NCBI GenBank assembly: GCA_024276775.1
Contig: JAJRWO010000262.1
Span: 1 to 5,355, forward strand
Reading direction: 5' to 3'
DNA: 5,355 nt
From: Gammaproteobacteria bacterium
GTDB lineage: Bacteria; Pseudomonadota; Gammaproteobacteria; Tenderiales; Tenderiaceae
Shown here: positions 1-5,064 of the stretch, piece after piece
Layout of the letters: every line of letters begins with the position of its first letter
How positions within the stretch are numbered: the stretch's first letter is position 1
Program-made: the position numbers and the translations under genes
Notes under the pieces: model-generated
Told to the model about the DNA's origin: nothing
Database searches by the model: none
The model's input: the letters and a program-made list of their open reading frames with translations, nothing else

Positions 1-8
1 AAAATGGA

Positions 9-869
9 TTATGCCTGGCGCACAATCGGCTGAATCATCGCCCAGGATTCGGCAAACATTGGTATGGCATCGTCAGCCACCACATCCATGACATCTTCAT
101 TCAGGCTGGTAATTTCCCAAGCCTGTGAATCAACTTGAGGCAGGGGACCTTCATAATCTGCATCCAGCTCGGCACGGCTGGCGATGACATTGGCAATATG
201 GATAATCGCCGCATCCAGCCGGGCATCTTCTGCTTTGCTGATATCATGATGACAGGCCACTGTTTCACACAAGGCTTCAGGAATATTCCACTGCCGCATT
301 AACACTCCACCCACCTCGGCATGGTCAAAGCCAAACAACTCAATTTCTGCTTGGTGCTGCTCTTTTTCGCCTGATTCTGACGCTGCCAGCGCCTGCTTCA
401 CCAATGCCGGTTCTCGATTCATCATCACCAACATGCCTACATCATGCAATAAACCGGCAACAAACAAGCGTTCGCTATGCAGTACATGACATTGAGTGGC
501 GACCAATCGCGCGACCACACCACAATAAACACTATGACGCCAAAAGCTGGCCATGTTGATCAAATCAACCGGGATCTGAGAAAAAGTGCGTACCGCAGAC
601 AAGGCCAGCACCAAATAACGCAATTCCCGCTCACCCACCACCGTCACGGCCCGGGAGATCGTACTGATCTTGGAAGGAAAATTATAAAACGAGCTGTTTG
701 CCATCCGTAACAACTGCGCCGTTAGCGCCGTATCATGACTAATCACCTTGCCAATATCAGCCGCCGAACTGCGTGGATCATCGACCATTTCATTCACCCG
801 AATACAAACCTCGGGCAATGAAGCGAGCTTGGCAATCCCTTTAACGAGATCAGTGGCTTGCATCGTCAT
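9..869 (-). CDS. HDOD-domain signalling protein
   Basis: This 286-residue cytoplasmic protein is essentially one HDOD domain, with no signal peptide or membrane segment. HDOD proteins are non-GYP relatives of the HD phosphohydrolases and usually act as regulatory or scaffold proteins in motility, stress or second-messenger pathways; their ligands are mostly unknown. Visible hallmarks are LPEV (18-21), the DPR/ISHDTALTAQLLRMANS segment (31-60), FWRHS with H112, HD at 142-143 in LLHDVG, H183 and HH at 207-208. Most histidine/aspartate positions of an HD site are therefore present, but the late helix that normally reads HIAD is HIAN here (N227), so the last metal ligand seems lost and catalysis is doubtful. 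The start at 869 has a good AGGAG 7 nt upstream; an in-frame TGA lies directly before the ATG, so no longer start is possible. It is divergent from the 1120 gene. There is no GYP motif and no receiver or GGDEF domain. The family call is secure; the function is not. Confidence 0.93.
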   Translation of the reverse strand: MTMQATDLVKGIAKLASLPEVCIRVNEMVDDPRSSAADIGKVISHDTALTAQLLRMANSSFYNFPSKISTISRAVTVVGERELRYLVLALSAVRTFSQIPVDLINMASFWRHSVYCGVVARLVATQCHVLHSERLFVAGLLHDVGMLVMMNREPALVKQALAASESGEKEQHQAEIELFGFDHAEVGGVLMRQWNIPEALCETVACHHDISKAEDARLDAAIIHIANVIASRAELDADYEGPLPQVDSQAWEITSLNEDVMDVVADDAIPMFAESWAMIQPIVRQA

Positions 870-876
870 TCAATCG

Positions 877-881
877 CTCCT
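877..881 (-). promoter_or_regulatory. Ribosome binding site of the HDOD gene
   Basis: On the minus strand AGGAG stands 7 nt before the ATG at 869. It fixes this start in preference to the second ATG two codons downstream (861-863). It lies 11 bp from the edge of the tetranucleotide repeat. Confidence 0.75.
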
Positions 882-892
882 AAATATTTATT

Positions 893-932
893 TGTATGTA
901 TGTATGTATGTATGTATGTATGTATGTATGTA
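893..932. repeat. Tetranucleotide microsatellite, (TGTA)10 / (TACA)10
   Basis: Ten uninterrupted TGTA units cover exactly 40 bp; on the minus strand they read TACA. The tract sits 23 bp upstream of the HDOD start codon, between the Shine-Dalgarno site and the candidate promoters. It is therefore probably in the 5' untranslated region or at the transcription start, not in a coding region: the HDOD frame is closed by a TGA just before the ATG, so unit gain or loss cannot shift that frame. Long perfect tetranucleotide tracts are known in bacteria as slippage-prone switches. Here the effect would be on promoter geometry or on translation through an unstructured leader. The repeat is seen directly; variability is inferred. 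Confidence 0.97.
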
Positions 933-933
933 G

Positions 934-961
934 AAAATATACTACATCCCGTGACTATCAA
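934..961 (-). promoter_or_regulatory. Possible sigma-70 promoter for the HDOD gene
   Basis: On the minus strand TTGATA (956-961, five of six to the -35 consensus) is followed after 16 bp by TATTTT (934-939). A better -10 match, TATATT (936-941), has only 14 bp spacing. Transcription would begin within or at the edge of the TGTA repeat, so repeat number could affect the initially transcribed sequence. Found by eye in AT-rich DNA, so chance is possible. Confidence 0.35.
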
Positions 962-1008
962 CAGCGCCGGGTAACGACTAGCCCAAATCACCAAGGGGAT
1001 TAAAATAG

Positions 1009-1034
1009 TTATCGGCTGCAAAACTATATTTTTA
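1009..1034 (-). promoter_or_regulatory. Sigma-28 (FliA)-like promoter facing the HDOD gene
   Basis: The minus strand carries GCCGATAA (1009-1016), identical to the FliA -10 consensus, with TAAA (1031-1034) upstream. The spacer is 14 bp, against 15 bp in the consensus TAAA-N15-GCCGATAA. A transcript would start near 1002 and carry about 130 nt of leader containing the TACA repeat before the HDOD ATG. This would place the gene in the late flagellar regulon. The perfect -10 box is direct; the function is inferred. Confidence 0.5.
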
Positions 1035-1060
1035 AGTACCTAGATAAAATTAAAAATAAC

Positions 1061-1088
1061 TAAAGCGGCAACGATCAGCGGCCGATTA
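1061..1088 (+). promoter_or_regulatory. Sigma-28 (FliA)-like promoter for the 158-aa gene
   Basis: TAAAG begins at 1061 and GCCGATTA covers 1081-1088 (seven of eight to the FliA -10). The spacer between TAAA and the -10 is 16 bp, one longer than the usual 15. Transcription would start near 1095 and leave a leader of about 25 nt before the ATG at 1120, a normal geometry. It is divergent from a similar box at 1009-1034 on the other strand, and the paired arrangement supports both. Confidence 0.5.
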
Positions 1089-1119
1089 CCCATCATAGCC
1101 AATATGGATATTCACCCGT

Positions 1120-1596
1120 ATGTCAAAGAAAATCGAACAAAAACAAGGAGGCACCGAATCAGGCCAAGCAGGAGACATACTGCAATTAATGATTGACCAG
1201 ATCAATGCCGTGGTGCGTGATAACAATTCCAGCATGGGTAAGCTGATCGGCAGTCACTCGGTGATTGCCGCCAAGGCCAATGCACTCACAAACAACCCTG
1301 ACAGCAAGACTCTGGAAGAACTAAAGGACTCTTTACATCAAGAACTAAGGGGGATGATCATCGCCTTTCAGCGCCATGATGAACACAACCAACGGCTTGA
1401 ACACGTCACCAATGCCTTGGCTGAAGCAAAAATTTTAGTTCAAGACCCCGCCACCGCGACAGACCCTCAACAATGGCAGGCACTGGTTGAAAAAATTTCT
1501 GCTGAATACACCACAGCCCAAGAGCTTAACGTCCATAGAGGCAAGACAAACGCTGCCAGCCCAGTCGCTCCGAATGACGATATCGAACTGTTTTAA
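1120..1596 (+). CDS. Uncharacterised helical protein, possibly chemotaxis/motility related
   Basis: This 158-residue protein is soluble, without signal peptide or membrane segment, and rich in Gln, Glu, Asp, Asn and Ala. It looks like a bundle of amphipathic helices (roughly 18-57, 63-108, 116-136) followed by a flexible tail. The segment FQRHDEHNQRLEHV (83-96) weakly resembles the FQ-x-QD-x-x-x-Q helix found in CheZ and related chemotaxis proteins. The segment AEYTTAQELNVHRG (128-141) and the closing DDIELF (153-158) resemble features I recall from unnamed proteobacterial proteins; I cannot cite a family. The acidic-hydrophobic end could be a docking peptide. The start has only a weak GGA (1106-1108) upstream, but the frame opens here and a FliA-like promoter sits about 25 nt before it. 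It is divergent from the HDOD gene and convergent with grxC. The gene is very probably real; the function is unassigned. Confidence 0.8.
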   Translation: MSKKIEQKQGGTESGQAGDILQLMIDQINAVVRDNNSSMGKLIGSHSVIAAKANALTNNPDSKTLEELKDSLHQELRGMIIAFQRHDEHNQRLEHVTNALAEAKILVQDPATATDPQQWQALVEKISAEYTTAQELNVHRGKTNAASPVAPNDDIELF

Positions 1597-1683
1597 CCAG
1601 ACAATGGGCAATGACTGCGCCCTGACCACCAAACAGCGAATACCTTCACAATTCATGCGCCATTGGGCGGCGCAGCTCGATAA

Positions 1684-1722
1684 CGGCGCTTCCATTCCTG
1701 ATTATTTCAACGCCGCTTTTTT
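1684..1722 (+). terminator. Possible rho-independent terminator after the 158-aa gene
   Basis: CGGCG (1684-1688) can pair with CGCCG (1711-1715), followed at once by C and six T (1717-1722). An alternative 5' arm, GCGGCG (1667-1672), pairs with CGCCGC (1711-1716). Both have short stems and long loops, and the site lies about 90-120 bp past the stop codon, so strength is uncertain. The T run ends at the last base of the convergent grxC stop codon. Confidence 0.35.
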
Positions 1723-1991
1723 CACTCTGACTCCACCAACAAGGCATCCAGGTCACCACGGCGATCCAGGCTAAATAATTCCATGCACCCCCCCACAGGC
1801 TGACCATTGATAAACACCTGCGGTACCGTTGTACCACCAGCGCTACGCTGAATCATGTTCTGATGCATCTCTGAATCAGCATCAATCGACATTTCAACAT
1901 AATCGATCCCTTTTTCGTCTAGCAGCTGCTTGGCTCGCACACAATAACCACAAAAACGACGCGTATAAATTTCAACCTTCACCTGACTCAT
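1722..1991 (-). CDS. grxC: Glutaredoxin 3 (GrxC family)
   Basis: This is a class I glutaredoxin of 89 residues, close to the usual 82-88 for GrxC. It uses glutathione to reduce protein disulfides and mixed disulfides in the cytoplasm. A thioredoxin fold is evident: strand VEIYT (6-10), active site CGYC at 14-17, the cis-proline segment TTVPQVFING (54-63) and the GG-C-x-x-L glutathione-site motif with GGCMEL (67-72). The standard active site is CPYC; glycine replaces proline here, which in related enzymes may shift redox potential or iron-sulfur binding. The start is supported by AAGGTG upstream. In many proteobacteria grxC lies next to secB; here it stands alone, convergent with the 158-aa gene and divergent from the GAF/HD-GYP gene. 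Family assignment is firm; GrxC rather than another monocysteine-free class I glutaredoxin is likely from the C-terminal half (LDRRGDLDALL). Confidence 0.95.
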   Translation of the reverse strand: MSQVKVEIYTRRFCGYCVRAKQLLDEKGIDYVEMSIDADSEMHQNMIQRSAGGTTVPQVFINGQPVGGCMELFSLDRRGDLDALLVESE

Positions 1992-1996
1992 TCAAA

Positions 1997-2002
1997 CACC
2001 TT
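1997..2002 (-). promoter_or_regulatory. Ribosome binding site of grxC
   Basis: AAGGTG on the minus strand, 5 nt before the ATG at 1991. It sits immediately downstream of a run of nine T on that strand, which suggests an unstructured, accessible initiation region. Confidence 0.7.
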
Positions 2003-2061
2003 AAAAAAAAACAAAACACCCCGGCAAACTAACAGTTTGGCCAAGCCGCATCAATACGGCT
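2003..2061 (-). promoter_or_regulatory. Structured leader upstream of grxC: two hairpins then T9
   Basis: Read on the minus strand, AGCCG/CGGCT (2044-2048 with 2057-2061, loop 8) is followed by a stem of CAAACT with AGTTTG (2025-2030, 2034-2039, loop 3), which extends to eight pairs with one bulged G at 2040. About 13 nt further on is a run of nine T (2003-2011), then the grxC Shine-Dalgarno site. The order hairpin then T-run recalls an attenuator, but the gap between stem and T-run is too long for a standard intrinsic terminator. Structure is seen; function is unknown. Confidence 0.35.
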
Positions 2062-2083
2062 ACTAACCATACACTTAGGCAGG

Positions 2084-2110
2084 TAATAAATGGCTCTTAA
2101 CGACCGATAC
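2084..2110 (+). promoter_or_regulatory. Weak FliA-like promoter for the GAF/HD-GYP gene
   Basis: ACCGATAC (2103-2110) matches six of eight positions of the FliA -10, including the CCGATA core. TAAT (2084-2087) stands 15 bp upstream, the consensus spacing, but matches only three of the four core -35 positions. Transcription would start near 2117, giving a leader of about 30 nt. It deserves mention mainly because two stronger sites of the same kind lie about 1 kb to the left and because FliA control of a c-di-GMP phosphodiesterase is known for E. coli pdeH. Confidence 0.25.
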
Positions 2111-2136
2111 AACAAACAGATCCATTACAAATAAAA

Positions 2137-2142
2137 TACAAT
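2137..2142 (+). promoter_or_regulatory. TACAAT -10-like box directly before the GAF/HD-GYP start
   Basis: TACAAT (five of six to the -10 consensus) ends 4 nt before the ATG at 2147. No Shine-Dalgarno sequence is visible, and an in-frame TAA at 2132-2134 rules out a longer protein. If used as a -10, the transcript would begin at about the start codon (leaderless). No good -35 lies 16-18 bp upstream, so this is weak. Confidence 0.25.
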
Positions 2143-2146
2143 CAGC

Positions 2147-3703
2147 ATGTTATCGCGCATTGAACAGCTTAATCATATCGGCATTGCTCTATCCGTAGAA
2201 CAAGACAAAACCCATCTGCTGGAGACGATTCTGAGCGGCGCTCAATACCTGACCAACGCTGACGCTGGCACACTCTATTTATTGGAAGACAAAAAACTTC
2301 ATTTCACCATCATCAATAACCAAAGCATGGCCATCATGCAGTCCGACAACAATTGTGGCCAAACACAATTCCCCGCTATCTCGCTTTATGATGAACATGG
2401 CCAGGCAAACAAGACAACTGTCGCCGCCTGTACCGCCCTCACCGGCAACACCATTAATATTCCTGACATCCACAATCATAATGAATTTAATTTTAGCGGC
2501 ACTCAGGCATATGATGCAGACTCTGGCTACACTTCACGCTCATTTCTGAACGTACCTTTGAGTGATCATGAAGGCGAGATTATTGGTGTACTGCAACTGA
2601 TCAACCCCATCGACAAACAGACTAAAGAAATAACATCATTTTCCGATGAAGATCAACAGCTGGTTGAATCACTGGCTTCTCAGGCGGCTATCGCCATCAC
2701 CAATCAACGCCTGATTGCCGAGCTCAAACATCTGATGGAAAAATTCATCGAAGTCATTGCCAACGCCATCGATGAAAAATCCCCTTACACGGGTCATCAC
2801 TGTCGTCGTGTACCGGAAATTGCCATGCTAATGGCCGATGCCATCAATACGCACACAGATGGGCCATTGGCAGATTTCAATCTCGACGACAAACAATGCT
2901 ACGAACTTAAAATTGCGGCTCTGTTGCACGACTGCGGCAAGATCACTACGCCGGTACATGTGGCCGACAAGGCCACCAAACTGGAAACCATTTTCGATCG
3001 CATTGAGTTAATTCAGTCGCGCTATGAAATTCTGCGTCGAGACATTGAAATTACGCATTTGAAACAACAACTTGAAAAACAAAATCCAAACCACAGCAGC
3101 GATACATTGGAGCAACAACTACAACAGCTTGACGAAGAATTTGAGTTTCTGAAACACGCCAATAAAGGCACTGAATTTATGCCTGAAGCAGCAGCCCTGC
3201 GCGTCAAAGAGATCAGCCGTAGAACCTGGAAAAATAGCCAAGGTGAAGTCCGCCCCCTATTAAATAGTGAAGAAATCAGCAATTTGACCATCGCTAAAGG
3301 CACATTATTGGACGCCGAACGCCAAGTCATCAACCAACACATCACCATGACTATCAATATGCTTGAGGCACTGCCCTTTCCCAAACACCTGAGCAATGTG
3401 CCTGAGATTGCCGGCAATCACCATGAGCGCATGGATGGCAAAGGCTACCCCAGAGGGCTTAAACGTGAAGAAATGTCTGTTCAGGCGCGACTGATGGGGA
3501 TTGCTGACATATTTGAAGCACTGACGGCCTCTGATCGTCCTTACAAAAAACCGATGGCCTTATCACAAGCGTTAAAGATCCTCGCCAACATGGCTACGGG
3601 GGGGCACATTGATCCTGACCTGTTTGAAATATTTGTGCAGCAAAAAGTCTATCTGCGCTACGCTGAAAAAAATCTTCACCCGGATCAAATTGATTTGCAG
3701 TAA
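2147..3703 (+). CDS. GAF-HD-GYP cyclic-di-GMP phosphodiesterase
   Basis: This 518-residue cytoplasmic protein has an N-terminal GAF sensor domain (about 5-185), a helical linker (about 186-205) and an HD-GYP domain (about 205-505). HD-GYP enzymes hydrolyse cyclic di-GMP to pGpG and GMP at a di- or trinuclear metal site. The catalytic set looks complete: HH 217-218, HD 261-262 in LLHDCGK, H398, HH 425-426, and the signature HHERMDGKGYP at 425-435 with GYP at 433-435, then D454 in IADIFEAL and DRPYK. The spacing from the HD pair to the next metal histidine (H398) is about 135 residues, roughly 100 more than in a standard HD-GYP; the insert (about 270-390) contains a Gln/Glu/Leu-rich probable coiled coil (305-340). 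I recall the same HDCGK-TTP-DKATKLETI pattern from other gammaproteobacterial proteins, so the insert marks a subfamily. The ATG is the only possible start in frame, without a clear ribosome site. It is divergent from grxC and convergent with srkA, with a 9-bp gap. The GAF ligand is unknown. Confidence 0.93.
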   Translation: MLSRIEQLNHIGIALSVEQDKTHLLETILSGAQYLTNADAGTLYLLEDKKLHFTIINNQSMAIMQSDNNCGQTQFPAISLYDEHGQANKTTVAACTALTGNTINIPDIHNHNEFNFSGTQAYDADSGYTSRSFLNVPLSDHEGEIIGVLQLINPIDKQTKEITSFSDEDQQLVESLASQAAIAITNQRLIAELKHLMEKFIEVIANAIDEKSPYTGHHCRRVPEIAMLMADAINTHTDGPLADFNLDDKQCYELKIAALLHDCGKITTPVHVADKATKLETIFDRIELIQSRYEILRRDIEITHLKQQLEKQNPNHSSDTLEQQLQQLDEEFEFLKHANKGTEFMPEAAALRVKEISRRTWKNSQGEVRPLLNSEEISNLTIAKGTLLDAERQVINQHITMTINMLEALPFPKHLSNVPEIAGNHHERMDGKGYPRGLKREEMSVQARLMGIADIFEALTASDRPYKKPMALSQALKILANMATGGHIDPDLFEIFVQQKVYLRYAEKNLHPDQIDLQ

Positions 3704-3712
3704 GGAATGACT

Positions 3713-4705
3713 CTACCAGGTCACAGCCAACACCGGCTCATCAAAGGCAGCCAATTGTTCTCGCAAGCCCAAAATCTGCTCTTCCCAATAACGCGGTGAC
3801 TCAAACCATGGGAAGGCCTGGACAAAAGCAGGGTCATGCCAGCGTCGTGCCAGCCAGGCGGAATAGTGCATCATGCGCAGGGTACGCAGAGGTTCAATCA
3901 AGCTCAGTTCCTGTGGCTCAAAATCTGCGAACTGTTGATAGCCATCCATCAATACCGACAACTGCTGTTCCATTTCACTGCTATCGCCCGACAACAGCAT
4001 CCACAAATCCTGAATCACCGGCCCGCTGAGACAATCATCCAGATCAACAAAAACAGGGCCATTGGCAGCCCACATGATATTGCCCACGTGGCAGTCACCG
4101 TGTAAACGCTGATAACGCAGGTCATAGGCAGATTCGAAGGCGTTGTGCAGGCGTGCCACCACATCTTCAGCAATGCTGCGATAGGCCAGTTCCAGCTCTT
4201 TAGGCACAAAGCCATGCTCAAGCACATATTGATATGATTGCACGGCCATGCGATCAACCTCGATACGTGGCCGCTGCTGAAAACGATTCGCCCGGCCGAC
4301 CATGTGGATACGGGCCATATAACGCCCCAGCCAGCGCAGATGCTCGTCGTTATCCAGTTCGGCGTGACGACCACCAACACTGTCGAAAATGGCAAAACGA
4401 TAGCCCTGGTGGCAATGCAAGGTATTACCCTCTTCATTGCGCAGCGGTGCCGCCACAGGAATTTCATTTTCCAGCAGCTCGTGACTAAAGGCGTGCTCTT
4501 CTAAAATGGTCTGCTCATCCCAGCGCTCGGGGCGATAAAACTTCACGACCAGATTTGGACTATCTTCAATGCCAATCTGGTAAACACGGTTTTCATAGCT
4601 GTTCAGCGCCAGCATGCGACCATTACAAAGATAGCCCTGACGCTCAACCGCCGTCAGAACCACATCGGGGTCAAGCCCGGCATAAGGGGGAGTAATTTCA
4701 GACAT
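3713..4705 (-). CDS. srkA: Stress response kinase A (SrkA/YihE/RdoA)
   Basis: This is a cytoplasmic Ser/Thr protein kinase of the choline/aminoglycoside kinase fold, 330 residues against 328 in E. coli, so complete. In E. coli SrkA protects against envelope and oxidative stress and counters MazF-dependent programmed cell death. Recognisable segments are LNSYENRVYQ (34-43, nucleotide-binding loop), VVKFYRPERW with K55, ILEEH (67-71) containing the helix glutamate, VPVAAP-type IPVAAP (82-87), the catalytic loop LHGDCHVGNI with D204 and N209, and VDLDD (220-224) with metal-binding D221. The conserved QDLWMLLSGD and EPLRTLRMMHY segments follow. In E. coli srkA precedes dsbA in an operon; here nothing follows it on the same strand, because it converges on the HD-GYP gene. 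The start fits the family's N-terminus but lacks a clear Shine-Dalgarno sequence; a TACAAT box lies just upstream. Confidence 0.96.
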   Translation of the reverse strand: MSEITPPYAGLDPDVVLTAVERQGYLCNGRMLALNSYENRVYQIGIEDSPNLVVKFYRPERWDEQTILEEHAFSHELLENEIPVAAPLRNEEGNTLHCHQGYRFAIFDSVGGRHAELDNDEHLRWLGRYMARIHMVGRANRFQQRPRIEVDRMAVQSYQYVLEHGFVPKELELAYRSIAEDVVARLHNAFESAYDLRYQRLHGDCHVGNIMWAANGPVFVDLDDCLSGPVIQDLWMLLSGDSSEMEQQLSVLMDGYQQFADFEPQELSLIEPLRTLRMMHYSAWLARRWHDPAFVQAFPWFESPRYWEEQILGLREQLAAFDEPVLAVTW

Positions 4706-4711
4706 AGGACG

Positions 4712-4717
4712 ATTGTA
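4712..4717 (-). promoter_or_regulatory. TACAAT -10-like box directly before the srkA start
   Basis: On the minus strand TACAAT ends 6 nt before the ATG at 4705, and no Shine-Dalgarno site is visible. TTGATC (4737-4742) upstream could be a -35, but at 19 bp spacing. Used this way, transcription would begin at or next to the ATG. Confidence 0.35.
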
Positions 4718-4739
4718 ACAGGCAGTGACATACGCTGAT

Positions 4740-5064
4740 CAAAAAATCCACCATAAGTACCCGCCAGAAATTAATTTAACATTTCAAGAAAATTGTGTTT
4801 TATTGGTTGTTCCAATATTTGCCAGCACCTCAAATAATGCTTGCTTGAGATGGGAGAAAGACTCGTAGGCCGAAAAGGAAAGCCATATGCTTTGAAAAGA
4901 TAGGCAGATATATGTCTGCGTGGCAGTTATAAAACGAAAGATAAACACTCAAAACGTTTGAGATTTCAGTGAGAGTAAGGATCAAAATAAACTATTTTTT
5001 GTCGTTATATTAAGCTCAACCAATAAAATGGTTATTTAATGGTCAATTCCTTCACCAATAAATA
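4740..5064. other. Gene-free AT-rich stretch with a chain of short hairpins
   Basis: I find no credible gene here on either strand; the longest ATG frame of interest is 17 codons (4850-4903). The stretch holds a series of small perfect stems: TATTGG/CCAATA (4801-4806, 4812-4817), CTCAA/TTGAG (4829-4833, 4845-4849), AAAGC/GCTTT (4879-4883, 4889-4893), GCAGA/TCTGC (4904-4908, 4915-4919), CTCAAA/TTTGAG (4948-4953, 4957-4962) and AACCA/TGGTT (5018-5022, 5029-5033). A run of six T lies at 4995-5000. It could be a small structured RNA, a worn-down mobile element, or plain spacer next to an insertion sequence. On the minus strand it would also hold any distal srkA promoter. Confidence 0.5.
4798..5028. 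repeat. 12-bp perfect inverted repeat bounding 231 bp
   Basis: TTTTATTGGTTG (4798-4809) recurs as its reverse complement at 5017-5028. A third, direct copy of the core ACCAATAAA lies at 5054-5062, just outside the insertion-sequence end. The spacing and size recall a small non-autonomous element, but no target-site duplication is evident beside the arms, and AT-rich sequence raises the chance of coincidence. Confidence 0.4.

Noticed and set aside
477..710. 77-codon plus-strand frame inside the HDOD gene
   Set aside because: It lies wholly antisense to a well-supported gene and its translation has no recognisable domain.
893..932. Possible CRISPR repeats
   Set aside because: Units are 4 bp with no spacers; this is a simple tandem microsatellite.
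748..933. Plus-strand frame ending in repeated Tyr-Val-Cys-Met residues
   Set aside because: It is antisense to the start of the HDOD gene, and its C-terminus is just the TGTA microsatellite read as protein.
1435..1774. Overlapping frames at the 3' end of the 158-aa gene and grxC (1435-1695 minus, 1487-1774 plus, 1646-1837 minus)
   Set aside because: They are shadows in other frames of two convincing genes, with no ribosome sites or family features.
3022..3417. 131-codon minus-strand frame rich in Ser, Cys and Arg
   Set aside because: It is antisense to the HD-GYP insert; the low-complexity composition is what the Gln/Glu/Leu-rich coiled coil gives when read backwards.
4015..4504. Long frames overlapping srkA (4015-4467 minus; 4234-4488 and 4238-4504 plus)
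   Set aside because: srkA aligns with its family over the whole length, and these frames have implausible composition.
4850..4903. 17-codon ATG frame, continuing in frame past TAG to 4970
   Set aside because: Too short, no Shine-Dalgarno site, and the continuation needs stop read-through. The basic composition is suggestive but not enough to call a gene or a pseudogene.
4829..4925. Cyclic-di-GMP (GEMM) or other known riboswitch
   Set aside because: Attractive beside c-di-GMP genes, but the conserved GEMM core blocks were not found on either strand, and no downstream gene on the plus strand would be controlled.
4740..5064. tRNA or other standard RNA gene
   Set aside because: No T-loop, anticodon arm or CCA-end pattern is visible; the stems are short and isolated.
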